Of a stretch of 64,000 nucleotides of DNA, positions 20,401 through 27,782 are shown one piece after another (position 1 is the first letter of the stretch; each line of letters opens with the position of its first letter). The stretch lies in NCBI RefSeq assembly GCF_029846235.1, contig NZ_JARVWP010000004.1:62001-126000 (forward strand), written 5' to 3'. The notes under the pieces are model-generated. The model was not told the DNA's origin. It searched no databases and saw only the letters and a list, made by a program, of their open reading frames with translations. This stretch comes from Bradyrhizobium sp. CER78 (GTDB lineage Bacteria; Pseudomonadota; Alphaproteobacteria; Rhizobiales; Xanthobacteraceae). The translations under genes and the position numbers were made by a program.

Positions 20401-20974
20401 CCTCGGTGCGGCGCTCCTTGTCGATGCCGTGGCGTTGCAATTCGATGTAGAGGCGATCGCCGAACAGGCCGGCCAGGCGTTCGCAGCGCGTGGCCGCCAG
20501 CGCCGCCTGCTCGGCGCGCAGCGCCAGCGCGATCGGCCCGTCGGGACCGCCGGTCAGCGCGATCAGATCCTCGGCGGCGTCGGTGAGCCAGTCGAACTTG
20601 ATGTGCGGGGTCTGGTTGACCGGCGTCTCCAGGAACGCCCGCGAGTTCAACCGCATCAGGTTCTGGTAGCCGCGCTCGCGTGCCGCCAGCAGCACGATTC
20701 GCGTAGGTCCCGTCGTCGCCAGGATGCTCCGCGTATTGGGGTCGACATCGCCGAAATCCACCGCAACCTCGCAGCCGACGATCGGCTGGATGCCGTAGCC
20801 GGCCATCTTGTCGGAGAATTCCAGCGCCCCGAACATGTTGTCGGTATCGGTGAGAGCCAGCGCCGGCTGGCGGTCGGCCTTCGCGAGTTCGCCGAGCTTG
20901 GCGATCTTGATCGAGCCCTTCAGCAGCGAATAGGCGGAATGAACGTGAAGATGAACGAATCCGGCATTCGGCAT
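17447..20974 (-). CDS. dnaE: DNA polymerase III subunit alpha
   Basis: The replicative polymerase (C family). The 1175-residue protein has an N-terminal PHP domain (VHLHVHSAYSLLKGSIKIAKL), the palm with catalytic Asp residues in VSMPDFDIDFCQDRRGEVI, fingers with the KSHAAAYALVSYHTAYMKAHYP segment, a helix-hairpin-helix/beta-binding region (GVGIQAVEQIIEERNKKGAF) and a C-terminal OB fold. Length and order fit DnaE1, not the SOS-linked DnaE2. It follows the lexA-box gene at 21285 by 212 bp, which presumably hold its own promoter. Confidence 0.97.
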   Translation of the reverse strand: MPNAGFVHLHVHSAYSLLKGSIKIAKLGELAKADRQPALALTDTDNMFGALEFSDKMAGYGIQPIVGCEVAVDFGDVDPNTRSILATTGPTRIVLLAARERGYQNLMRLNSRAFLETPVNQTPHIKFDWLTDAAEDLIALTGGPDGPIALALRAEQAALAATRCERLAGLFGDRLYIELQRHGIDKERRTEGGLIDLAYAKGLPLVATNEPYFASSDDYESHDALLCIAGGHLIAETNREQLTPDHRFKTRAEMAVLFADIPEALASTVEIAERCSFRPKTRKPILPFFTVGAAQSSDAAADEAAELKRQAEEGLANRLRVHGLSPGMTEEDYSKRLAFELDVITRMKYAGYFLIVSDFIKWAKAQGIPVGPGRGSGAGSLVAWVLTITDLDPMRFALLFERFLNPERVSMPDFDIDFCQDRRGEVIQYVQERYGRDQVAQIITFGTLQARGVLRDVGRVLQMPYGQVDKLTKLVPQNPAAPVTLAQAIEGEPKLQAFRDEDPVVARAFDIAQRLEGLTRHASTHAAGIVIGDRPLSELVPMYRDPKSDMPVTQFNMKWVEPAGLVKFDFLGLKTLTVLDVAVKLLKQRDVHVDLATLPIDDAPSYQMLARGDVVGVFQVESQGMRRALIDMRPDRFEDIIALVALYRPGPMANIPTYCARKHGDEEPEYLHPILEPILKETFGVIIYQEQVMQIAQQMAGYSLGQADLLRRAMGKKIRAEMDKQRDIFVAGAMKNGVAKGQAETIFELLAKFADYGFNKSHAAAYALVSYHTAYMKAHYPVEFLAASMTLELNNTDKLSEFRSEAQRLGIKVEAPNINRSGPTFEVSGNTIYYALAALKGVGIQAVEQIIEERNKKGAFTSLADFAARVSPRAVNKRIIESLAAAGAFDTLDPNRARVFAGADAILAACQRSHEAATSGQNDMFGSAPDAPSITLPQVEPWLPADRLRREYDAIGFFLSGHPLDDYATALKRLRVQSWAEFSRAVKTGATAGKVAATVVSRMERRTKTGNKMGIMGLSDPTGHFEAVLFSEGLAQYRDVLEPGAAVLLQLGAELQGEDVRARVLHAEPLDHAAAKTQKGLRIFVRDTKPLDSIARRLNMPDAAPAPGGPAKAPVVKPAAALAAPMAGADGDVSLVMMLDLETEVEMKLPGRYKVSPQIAGAIKAVAGVVDVQTL

Positions 20975-21186
20975 GGCGGCTTATGGAATCTCTAGCGTCA
21001 GGGATGGAGCGAGTGCCAAAGCCGGAGCTCGAAAGCGTCAGACCCGACTCGCATCCCCATCGTGGGGTCTTCGCCCTGCCAAGTCCACGCCGAACGCGGT
21101 ATGGCGGCAGGTCCTCCCGGTTTTCCCCAGGGGGACATTGGAGGGGTCACCAAAGGCGAGCTATGCCCCTGCCCCCATGCACATTT

Positions 21187-21285
21187 TCAGAACTGGGTGA
21201 TCAGCTGAGCCCAAACCGCGATCATCCCGACGAACAGCGTGATCGATGCCAGCGCTGCAGCTTCCTGCACGAAAATCTTCAACAT
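21187..21285 (-). CDS. 32-residue single-pass membrane protein under a LexA-type box
   Basis: A 32-residue protein starting MLKIFVQEAAALAS with one hydrophobic helix (about residues 8-29) and a polar QF end. The ATG at 21285 has GGGAGAG 6 nt upstream, and a good promoter places the transcript start some 27 nt before it, so expression is credible despite the size. The frame is open further upstream, but only through the promoter, so the short form is chosen. A perfect GTTC-N7-GTTC box lies between -35 and -10. By analogy, Caulobacter SidA is a 29-residue SOS-induced inner-membrane inhibitor of division. Homology cannot be claimed from sequence this short; function is unknown. Confidence 0.68.
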   Translation of the reverse strand: MLKIFVQEAAALASITLFVGMIAVWAQLITQF

Positions 21286-21318
21286 GGCCGCTCTCCCTGA
21301 ACTGGAACGTATGCAGAA

Positions 21319-21347
21319 CATTGTTCCTTTTTTGTTCTGGGAGTCAA
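21319..21347 (-). promoter_or_regulatory. Promoter with embedded LexA (SOS) box
   Basis: On the minus strand, TTGACT (21347-21342), exactly 17 nt, then ACAATG (21324-21319) form a strong promoter. The sequence GTTC-CTTTTTT-GTTC (+ strand 21323-21337) is a perfect match to the alphaproteobacterial LexA consensus GTTC-N7-GTTC. It covers the spacer and touches the -10, where a bound repressor would block transcription. Confidence 0.72.
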
Positions 21348-21702
21348 GCAAGGGTATTGGGGCAGTTTGAAAACTGCCCTCGAAACAGTTCGCTTGGTTA
21401 ATTCGGCTGATTGAGCGGCAAGACCACGCTGAGACGTGACGGGGCCGCACCTCCAATTCCAGGGCATCACGATGCAGGACCGGCCGTAAGGCTGGTGTCA
21501 GCCAGAAATGTTTAGATACAGCCACTGCAACATGGAGAGAACAGTTACCGCCCGGCGGCCTCACGGTTGCCGGGCGTTGTTCATTTGCCTCCGACAAATT
21601 CAGAAACAAAAGTTCCCCTCGTCAGGCTCGCGTAAGCCGGCGCAGCTAAGCGTTGAGCCGCGCTGAGTTCTCAGCTCAGCGAAAAGCATGCCCTTGCTTG
21701 GA

Positions 21703-21737
21703 GCCTCATCCGTTGGAAACAACGGGTGAGGCTTTTT
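21703..21737 (+). terminator. Strong intrinsic terminator with no protein gene upstream
   Basis: A 12-bp perfect stem (GCCTCATCCGTT, 21703-21714; complement 21721-21732) is followed by TTTTT on the + strand. No + strand protein gene ends nearby, so it may end a small RNA. Confidence 0.7.
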
Positions 21738-22034
21738 CCATTTGTCCTCATTGGCCGCGTCGGGCGTCCTAACCGGGAGCATCGAACAGCTGCCGCCCAT
21801 GCCGGGCGTTCCTCCAACCGTGATCCTGGTAGCTAATCGCAGGAGTGGCCGGGTGCAGTCCGAATCAGGGCGCTCATCGCGCGAGGCGGCCCTAAGGCTC
21901 ATGACATTCCCCCCGTACGATTCCGGTACTCCCTGTGAGCAGCGGAAAACGCCCGGGCCAAGCCTAGGATCGCGGCGCTGAGTGCTCCGGCCTCAGCGTA
22001 AGGTCTCAATCAACAATCTCGGGGGAGCGTCGTG

Positions 22035-22298
22035 ATGCCTCGTATCTCCACCATTCCTGGAGCAGGACTTCCTGTCAGTGTCCTCGCGATAACGCTGCTG
22101 ACCTTGGCGCCCGCCAGCGCGGAAAAGATGTCCATGCGACAGCAGGCCGTCGTCAAGCACATCAAGGCCGAATGCAAGGCGAAGGCGGCGGAGCAAGCCA
22201 AGGGCTACGGCTTCGTCGAGAGGTGGCGCGCGTACTCGGATTGCGTCCACGATGCAGCCAAGACCAATAGCGGGCTCGACTTCGCCGATTTCGATTGA
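22035..22298 (+). CDS. Small exported protein, function unknown
   Basis: An 87-residue protein with a signal peptide (about residues 1-28, ending in the ASA motif of TLAPASAEKMSM). The mature part is about 60 residues, Lys/Ala-rich and helical, with two Cys (KAECKAKAAEQ and YSDCVHDAAK) spaced to form a disulfide or bind a ligand. It ends SGLDFADFD. The ATG at 22035 is chosen over the GTG just before it because GGGGGAG lies 7 nt away. It is convergent with the outer-membrane protein gene, with a shared terminator between them. No family was recognised. Confidence 0.7.
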   Translation: MPRISTIPGAGLPVSVLAITLLTLAPASAEKMSMRQQAVVKHIKAECKAKAAEQAKGYGFVERWRAYSDCVHDAAKTNSGLDFADFD

Positions 22299-22348
22299 TG
22301 GTCCAAGCTCGGTCGTTGCTCAGGTAGGAGAATCCGACAAGCCAATAA

Positions 22349-22376
22349 AAAACCCCGGGCCGAAGCCCGGGGTTTT
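22349..22376. terminator. Bidirectional intrinsic terminator
   Basis: An A/T-flanked perfect stem AAAACCCCGGGC (22349-22360), loop CGAA, and its complement (22365-22376). The T run on either strand lets it serve both the small + strand gene ending at 22298 and the - strand outer-membrane gene ending at 22409. Confidence 0.88.
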
Positions 22377-22408
22377 CGCTGCCGCTTGGATCAAGCGAGC
22401 AATCGGTA

Positions 22409-23143
22409 TCAGTACCTGGCGATGATCGGGCCACCGAACTTGTAGTTCAGACGGCCGAGGACCATGTCGGTGTCGCCACCGGTGTGGAAGCCAGCAACGG
22501 CAACACCGGCCGGGGTGACGAAGGTCGCGCCGTGGGTGTCTTCGAAGATGTGGTTGTATTCCACGCCGAGCGACCAGCCCTGCGAGAAGGCGAATTCGAG
22601 GCCAACACCGACCGTCGGGCTCCAACGGGTGTCGAAGCCGGTCGAGGACGCCAGGGCGCCGCCCGGTGCCAGGAACTGGTAGTTGCGATCGGTGACCGCA
22701 GCACCGCCCTTGGCGTACAGCAGGACGTTGTTCCAGGCGTAGCCGATCTGACCGGTGAACAGGCCGAACGCATCCGTCTTCGAGCGAACGACGCCGCCCG
22801 GGACGAGCAGGTTGCCGGTGCTGCCCTTGAAGTCAGCCCAGTTGCCCTGAGCTTCCAGACCCCAGACCCAGCCGCCGGTCTGCCAGCGGTAGCCAACCTG
22901 GCCACCGATGGTGCCGCCGTTGGCGTCGTAGCTGCCGACGCTGCCGACACCATCGACCGAACGGTTGTCGTGGCTCTGGCCCCAACCACCGTTGATACCG
23001 ATGTAGAAGCCGGTCCAATCATAAACAGCGGCAACCATGGGCGGCGGAGCCTTGGTGTAAGGGCGAGCCGCGAGGTCAGCCGCGGAAGCAGCCGTCGCGC
23101 TGAGCGCGATCATGCTGGCGGTGACAAGCAAAATCTTTTTCAT
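22409..23143 (-). CDS. Outer-membrane beta-barrel protein (Omp25/31 type)
   Basis: A 244-residue precursor with a clear signal peptide (MKKILLVTASMIALSATAASA before ADLAARP). Eight predicted amphipathic beta-strands follow, with alternating aromatic residues (YDWTGFYIGINGGWGQS, GYRWQTGGWVWGLEAQGNW, WSLGVEYNHIF), and the C-terminus is RLNYKFGG...ARY. This pattern is typical of the small surface porin-like proteins of Rhizobiales. The start at 23143 is set by the signal peptide; codons before it (to 23176) are leader. It is monocistronic with a strong terminator, so abundant expression is likely. Confidence 0.92.
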   Translation of the reverse strand: MKKILLVTASMIALSATAASAADLAARPYTKAPPPMVAAVYDWTGFYIGINGGWGQSHDNRSVDGVGSVGSYDANGGTIGGQVGYRWQTGGWVWGLEAQGNWADFKGSTGNLLVPGGVVRSKTDAFGLFTGQIGYAWNNVLLYAKGGAAVTDRNYQFLAPGGALASSTGFDTRWSPTVGVGLEFAFSQGWSLGVEYNHIFEDTHGATFVTPAGVAVAGFHTGGDTDMVLGRLNYKFGGPIIARY

Positions 23144-23436
23144 TTTCCCGTTCCAACTTTTTCTACAGGCCCCCAAGGCCGCGAGACACCGTCATAGCAG
23201 CCCCCGACGGAATTGCTGTAACTTCGCTGCAACAGGCAGGCCCAAACGACTTCGCTCAAATTTGAAGTTAATACTGTATTACATGCACTTCTTGGAACTT
23301 TTGCCACATGGCTGCCGCAGAAATTTCACAATTCGAAATCGCCTGCGCAGCAGCGCGTAAGATCGTGTTGACCGGAACCGGCTTGTCCGATTTGGATCGT
23401 CGCCGAGATCGAATCTGCGCAGCGAAGGAAATGCAT

Positions 23437-23739
23437 ATGCGGACGATGATTCTGGCTGCTGCGACGTCTGCGGTCGTATTCGCAACCCTCGGCACCGCGC
23501 CCGCCCATGCGGTCGGTGTGCGCTACCCGTTCTGCATCCAGGGCGACCGCTATCCCGGCCTGAGCAACTGCTCCTACCCGTCCTATGAAGCGTGCCTGGC
23601 CACGGCCTCGGGCATCGGGCAGAACTGCATCGCCAACCCCTATTATGCCGGCGATAACGACCCGCGCTCCTATCTGCACATCCCCCCGCGCGATCGCCGC
23701 GAGGGCAATTTCTTCGATCTGTTCTTTACTGACCGCTGA
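23437..23739 (+). CDS. DUF3551 small secreted protein, copy 1
   Basis: A 100-residue protein with a signal peptide (MRTMILAAATSAVVFATLGTAPAHA). The DUF3551 core follows: YPFCIQGDRYPGLSNCSYPSYEACLATASGIGQNCIANPYY, with four Cys expected to form two disulfides. The ATG at 23437 has AAGGAA 6-7 nt upstream; the ATG at 23431 touches that site and is less likely. The family is frequent in Bradyrhizobium and of unknown function. A second copy follows 109 bp later on the same strand. Confidence 0.88.
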   Translation: MRTMILAAATSAVVFATLGTAPAHAVGVRYPFCIQGDRYPGLSNCSYPSYEACLATASGIGQNCIANPYYAGDNDPRSYLHIPPRDRREGNFFDLFFTDR

Positions 23740-23810
23740 TGTGGCCGAGATCAGCGCGGCAATGTGAGTTGATGCAGCACCCATGCCGGCGCCTATTCGC
23801 GCATATGCGC

Positions 23811-23827
23811 CGTCAGCGTCGCTGACG
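23811..23827. repeat. 17-bp palindrome between the two DUF3551 genes
   Basis: CGTCAGCG, one central T, then the exact complement CGCTGACG. It lies 21 bp before the second DUF3551 start and could be an operator or an mRNA hairpin. Confidence 0.5.
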
Positions 23828-23848
23828 CCTGATTGACTGGAGATTCCG

Positions 23849-24130
23849 ATGCGCAGCCTGATTCCGGCGCTATTCCCGGCACTTTTGGCTTTGGGTACCG
23901 TCGCCAGCGCACCAGCTAGCGCCCAGAAATACGACACGACCTCGCCGGTCTGCAAAACCAACTACCGATGGGGCGGTGAGGATACCGACTGCGGCTACAC
24001 GTCGCTGGCGCAGTGCCAGGCATCGGCGTCCGGCCTTGCCGCGATGTGCATCAACAATCCCTATTATGCCGGGCCGCCGAGTGGCGGCCGCTCGCGCGAG
24101 CCTGGCCGCGCGCGGCGCTCCGGATATTGA
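23849..24130 (+). CDS. DUF3551 small secreted protein, copy 2
   Basis: A 93-residue protein with a signal peptide (MRSLIPALFPALLALGTVASAPASA) and a diverged DUF3551 core (VCKTNYRWGGEDTDCGYTSLAQCQASASGLAAMCINNPYY), again with four Cys. The C-terminus is a Gly/Arg-rich tail (GGRSREPGRARRSGY) not seen in copy 1. The shared motif C-x2-SASG-x4-C-x2-NPYYAG marks the two as tandem paralogues. Confidence 0.88.
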   Translation: MRSLIPALFPALLALGTVASAPASAQKYDTTSPVCKTNYRWGGEDTDCGYTSLAQCQASASGLAAMCINNPYYAGPPSGGRSREPGRARRSGY

Positions 24131-24238
24131 GGATGAGAGCCTTCCCGCTTCGATTAAACGAGAACGAAAAAGCCTTTGAGCTCATCACCTTGACGCACGC
24201 TCTTCACGCGAGCCGTTAGCCACTTCACGTTAGACGGT

Positions 24239-24937
24239 TTATTCGAGCTCGACGACCTGCCCGTTCGACAACGACACCCGGCGATCCATCCGCGCGGCGA
24301 GCTCCATGTTGTGGGTAGCGATCAGCATCGCGACTTGGGTCGCCTTGACCAGTTGCATCAGCGCGTTGAAGACGTGATCGGCCGTTGCCGGATCCAGATT
24401 TCCGGTCGGCTCGTCCGCAAACAGCACCCGCGGTGCGTTGGCAACCGCGCGCGCGATCGCCACCCGTTGCTGTTCGCCGCCGGAGAGTTCGGCCGGACGA
24501 TGGGTGATGCGGTCGCCAAGCCCGAGATAGGCGAGGATCTCGGTCGCCCGTTTCACGGTTTCGGAGCGCTTCAGGCCACGAATCATCTGCGGCAGCATGA
24601 CGTTCTCGAGCGCCGAGAACTCCGGCAGAAGCCGGTGCGATTGATAGACGAAGCCGATATCGGAGCGGCGAATCTGCGTGCGGTCGACGTCGGACATCTG
24701 CGAGGTCGGCGTGCCCGCGACATAGACCTCGCCGTCGTCCGGGCTTTCGAGCAGGCCCGCGATGTGCAGCAGCGTCGACTTGCCGGAACCCGAAGGCGCC
24801 ACCAGCGCCACCGATTGACCGGGCCACAGCGCGAGCTTGGCGCCGTTCAGGACCGTCAGCGTCGCTTCGCCCTGCCTGTATTCCCGCTTGATGTCATGAA
24901 GATAGACGACCGGTACGTCTTCCGCCCCCTCCGCCAT
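24239..24937 (-). CDS. lolD: Lipoprotein-releasing ABC transporter, ATPase LolD
   Basis: The cytoplasmic ATPase that powers extraction of outer-membrane lipoproteins from the inner membrane to LolA. The 232 residues include Walker [10 protein letters not shown] (residues about 48-56; Ala replaces the first Gly, but the functional GKST is intact), the Q-loop ([11 protein letters not shown]), signature [14 protein letters not shown], Walker [10 protein letters not shown] and the switch His in IATHNMEL. It follows the permease gene by 9 bp. Confidence 0.95.
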   Translation of the reverse strand: MAEGAEDVPVVYLHDIKREYRQGEATLTVLNGAKLALWPGQSVALVAPSGSGKSTLLHIAGLLESPDDGEVYVAGTPTSQMSDVDRTQIRRSDIGFVYQSHRLLPEFSALENVMLPQMIRGLKRSETVKRATEILAYLGLGDRITHRPAELSGGEQQRVAIARAVANAPRVLFADEPTGNLDPATADHVFNALMQLVKATQVAMLIATHNMELAARMDRRVSLSNGQVVELE

Positions 24938-24946
24938 GTGGGCTCC

Positions 24947-26227
24947 TTATTCGTACCGGAGCGCTTCGACCGGGTCGAGGCGCGCGGCGCGCCACGACGG
25001 GTAGAGCGTCGCAAGGAAAGACAGCGTCAGAGCCATGATCACGACGGCGAGCGTCTCGCCGAAATCGACCTCGGCCGGAAGCTTGGAGAGGAAATACAGC
25101 TCGGGCGAGAACAGCTCGGTGTTGGTGAGCCATGACAGGAACTGCCTGATCGATTCGATGTTCAGGCAGATCAGCATGCCGACCGCAAAGCCGGTCAGCG
25201 TACCGACCACGCCGATCGAGGCACCGGTGATCAGGAATATCCGCATGATCGAGCCTTGCGAGGCACCCATGGTGCGCAGGATCGCGATGTCCTGGCCCTT
25301 GTCCTTCACCAGCATGATCAATCCGGAGACGATGTTGAGCGCCGCGACCAGCACGATCATGGTCAGGATCAGGAACATCACGTTGCGTTCGACCTGCAAC
25401 GCGTTGAAGAACGTCGAATTGCGCTGCCGCCAGTCGACCAGGAAGACCGGCCGCCCGGCCGCTTCCGTCACCAGCTTGCGGTAGGTGTCGATCTTGTCCG
25501 GATTGGTGGTGAACACCTCGATCGAGGACACGTCGTTGTTGCGGTTAAAATAGGCCTGCGCTTCGGCGAGCGGCATGAACACGAAGGTCGAGTCATATTC
25601 CGACATACCGATCTCGAACACCGCGGTGATCTTGTACGGCTTGATGCGCGGCGTAGTGCCCATCGGCGTCACCGCGCCCTTCGGCGAGACCAGCGTGATC
25701 ATGTCGCCGGCATGCAGCGAGAGCTGATCGGCGAGCCGGCGGCCGATCGCAACCCCCTGCCCCTCGTCAAAGCCCTCGAGCGTGCCCTGCTTGATGTTCT
25801 TGGCGATCGAGGTGAGGTTGTTGAGATCGTCGGCGCGGATGCCGCGGATGAAGACGCCGGCGGCGTTGAACGGCGACGATCCGAGCCCCTGCCCGTCGAC
25901 GACAGGCGCGGCGAGGCGAATGCCCTGCACCTGGCTGATGCGGTCGGCGACGTCCTTCCAGTCGGTCAGCGGCGATTCCAGCGGCTGCACCAGCAGGTGG
26001 CCGTTGAGGCCAAGGATCTTGTCGAGCAATTCCTTGCGGAAGCCGTTCATGACGGCCATCACCACGATCAGCGTGGCAACGCCGAGCATGATGCCGAGGA
26101 ACGAAAAGCCGGCGATGACCGAAATGAACCCTTCCTTGCGGCGCGCGCGCAGATAGCGTCCGGACAGCAGCCATTCGAATGGCGCAAAAGGCGGGGTACG
26201 GACTGGCTCGTTCATGGTCTCATCCAT
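24947..26227 (-). CDS. lolC: Lipoprotein-releasing ABC transporter, permease LolC/E
   Basis: The inner-membrane permease partner of LolD. The 426 residues have one N-terminal helix (FISVIAGFSFLGIMLGVATLIVVMAVMNGFRKEL), a large periplasmic domain (residues about 60-270) and three C-terminal helices of the FtsX type, ending YPSWRAARLDPVEALRYE. Only one permease gene is present, so the transporter is likely a homodimer, as in many alphaproteobacteria. A second in-frame ATG lies four codons downstream. It stands between proS and lolD. Confidence 0.94.
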   Translation of the reverse strand: MDETMNEPVRTPPFAPFEWLLSGRYLRARRKEGFISVIAGFSFLGIMLGVATLIVVMAVMNGFRKELLDKILGLNGHLLVQPLESPLTDWKDVADRISQVQGIRLAAPVVDGQGLGSSPFNAAGVFIRGIRADDLNNLTSIAKNIKQGTLEGFDEGQGVAIGRRLADQLSLHAGDMITLVSPKGAVTPMGTTPRIKPYKITAVFEIGMSEYDSTFVFMPLAEAQAYFNRNNDVSSIEVFTTNPDKIDTYRKLVTEAAGRPVFLVDWRQRNSTFFNALQVERNVMFLILTMIVLVAALNIVSGLIMLVKDKGQDIAILRTMGASQGSIMRIFLITGASIGVVGTLTGFAVGMLICLNIESIRQFLSWLTNTELFSPELYFLSKLPAEVDFGETLAVVIMALTLSFLATLYPSWRAARLDPVEALRYE

Positions 26228-26298
26228 CTTTCGATAATCCCATGATTCGGGCCAAATGTGGCCGGATTACCCCGCCGAACACGCGGCGTGAATAAACT

Positions 26299-27618
26299 TT
26301 AACCCGCGAGCTTCGCGACGACGTCAGCCGGGCTCATATTGTCGCGTGAACCGTCGCTGCGGCGCTTCACCTCGACCTTGCCCTCGGCAAGCCCCTTCGG
26401 CCCGACCAGAATCTGCCAGGGGATGCCGATCAGATCGGCGGCGGCGAACTTGGCGCCGGCGCGCTGATCGGTGTCGTCGTAGAGCACGTCGACGCCCTTC
26501 GCCGAGAGCTCGCGATAGAGCTGCTCACAGGCGCCGTCGACCGCGGCATCGCCCTGCTTGAGGTTGAGGATCGCGGCGCGGAACGGCGCGACCGCCTCGG
26601 GCCATTTGATGCCTGCGTCATCGTGACAGGCCTCGATGATCGCGCCGACCAGACGCGACACGCCGACACCATAGGAGCCGCCATGGATCGGCACGTCGAC
26701 GCCATCGGGCCCGGCCACCATCGCCTTCATGGTGTCGGAATATTTGGTGCCGAAATAGAAGATCTGGCCGACCTCGATGCCTCGGGTGTTCAGCCGCTTT
26801 GCTTCGGGCACTTCCTGCTCGAAACGCGCGGCCTCGTGAACGTCCTCGGTCGCAGCATAGACCGAGGTCCACTGCTTGATGATCGGCGTGAGGTCGCCAT
26901 CGTAATCGACGTCCTCGCCCGGCACCGGCAGATCCAGCACATCGCGATTGATGAAGACGCCGGACTCGCCGGTGTCAGCCAGCACGATGAATTCGTGGCT
27001 GAGGTCGCCGCCGATCGGGCCGGTCTCGGCCCGCATCGGAATAGCCTTCAGGCCCATCCGCGCAAATGTGCGCAGATAGGCCACGAACATCTTGTTGTAG
27101 GAGCGTCGGGCGCCGGCCTCGTCGAGGTCGAACGAATAGGCGTCCTTCATCAGGAATTCGCGGCCGCGCATCACGCCGAAGCGCGGACGCTGCTCGTCGC
27201 GGAACTTCCACTGGATGTGGTAGAGGTTGAGCGGCAGGTTCTTGTAGGACTTGACGTAGGAGCGGAAGATCTCCGTGATCATTTCCTCGTTGGTCGGCCC
27301 GTACAGAAGTTCGCGCTTGTGACGATCGAGGATGCGCAGCATCTCCGGGCCATAGGCGTCGTAGCGGCCGCTTTCACGCCAGAGATCGGCGAGTTGCAGC
27401 GTCGGCATCAAGAGTTCGAGCGCACCGGCGCGATCCTGCTCCTCGCGAACGATCTGCTCGATCTTCTTCAGCACCCGGAAGCCGAGCGGCAGCCAGGCAT
27501 AGATGCCGGCCGCCTCCTGCCGCATCATGCCCGCGCGCAGCATCAGCCGATGCGAGACGATCTCCGCCTCTTTCGGATTTTCTTTCAGGATGGGCAGGAA
27601 AAACCGCGACAATCGCAT
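26299..27618 (-). CDS. proS: Prolyl-tRNA synthetase, short alphaproteobacterial form
   Basis: Charges tRNA(Pro). It is a class II synthetase of 439 residues with motif 1 ([29 protein letters not shown]), motif 2 ([31 protein letters not shown]) and motif 3 ([25 protein letters not shown]), plus the C-terminal anticodon-binding domain. The editing (INS) domain of the long E. coli type is absent, as in other alphaproteobacteria, which usually use a separate editing protein not seen here. It lies upstream of lolC. Confidence 0.96.
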   Translation of the reverse strand: MRLSRFFLPILKENPKEAEIVSHRLMLRAGMMRQEAAGIYAWLPLGFRVLKKIEQIVREEQDRAGALELLMPTLQLADLWRESGRYDAYGPEMLRILDRHKRELLYGPTNEEMITEIFRSYVKSYKNLPLNLYHIQWKFRDEQRPRFGVMRGREFLMKDAYSFDLDEAGARRSYNKMFVAYLRTFARMGLKAIPMRAETGPIGGDLSHEFIVLADTGESGVFINRDVLDLPVPGEDVDYDGDLTPIIKQWTSVYAATEDVHEAARFEQEVPEAKRLNTRGIEVGQIFYFGTKYSDTMKAMVAGPDGVDVPIHGGSYGVGVSRLVGAIIEACHDDAGIKWPEAVAPFRAAILNLKQGDAAVDGACEQLYRELSAKGVDVLYDDTDQRAGAKFAAADLIGIPWQILVGPKGLAEGKVEVKRRSDGSRDNMSPADVVAKLAG

Positions 27619-27782
27619 GGCGTTACTCGGGAATCAGGAAAGCATGGGAAGAGCTGCAGTGAAACCGGATCGGCTGTGAAAACACAAGGCCGCCAAATAA
27701 GAAAAACCCTTCAAATCAGGCGATTTTCGGCCATTTGAACGAATTGCATGCCGCCGAAGTGCCCGGCGTGCTGATCGTGCGC

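Larger units (their letters stand above)
21286..22034. other. 749-bp region with little coding sequence: LexA promoter, hairpins, orphan terminator
   Basis: From low to high coordinates it holds the LexA promoter (21319-21347), a perfect inverted repeat GGGCAGTTT/AAACTGCCC (21359-21378), and a GC-rich hairpin CGCCCGGC/GCCGGGCG (21549-21576). A small hairpin ATTTG/CAAAT follows, whose loop contains CCTCC (near 21583-21599). Then come a GCTGAG/CTCAGC hairpin (21662-21680) and a strong + strand terminator (21703-21737). Open stretches here on both strands show no protein-like features. A + strand small RNA ending at 21737 is possible. Confidence 0.45.

Noticed and set aside
18161..20995. A 944-codon open frame on the + strand opposite dnaE
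   Set aside because: Antisense mirror of dnaE; composition and absence of motifs argue against a protein.
21316..21326. A GAAC-ATT-GTTC palindrome beside the LexA box, possible Gram-positive-type SOS site
   Set aside because: The Gram-positive box needs a 4-nt centre; here it is 3 nt. The adjacent GTTC-N7-GTTC is the relevant alphaproteobacterial site.
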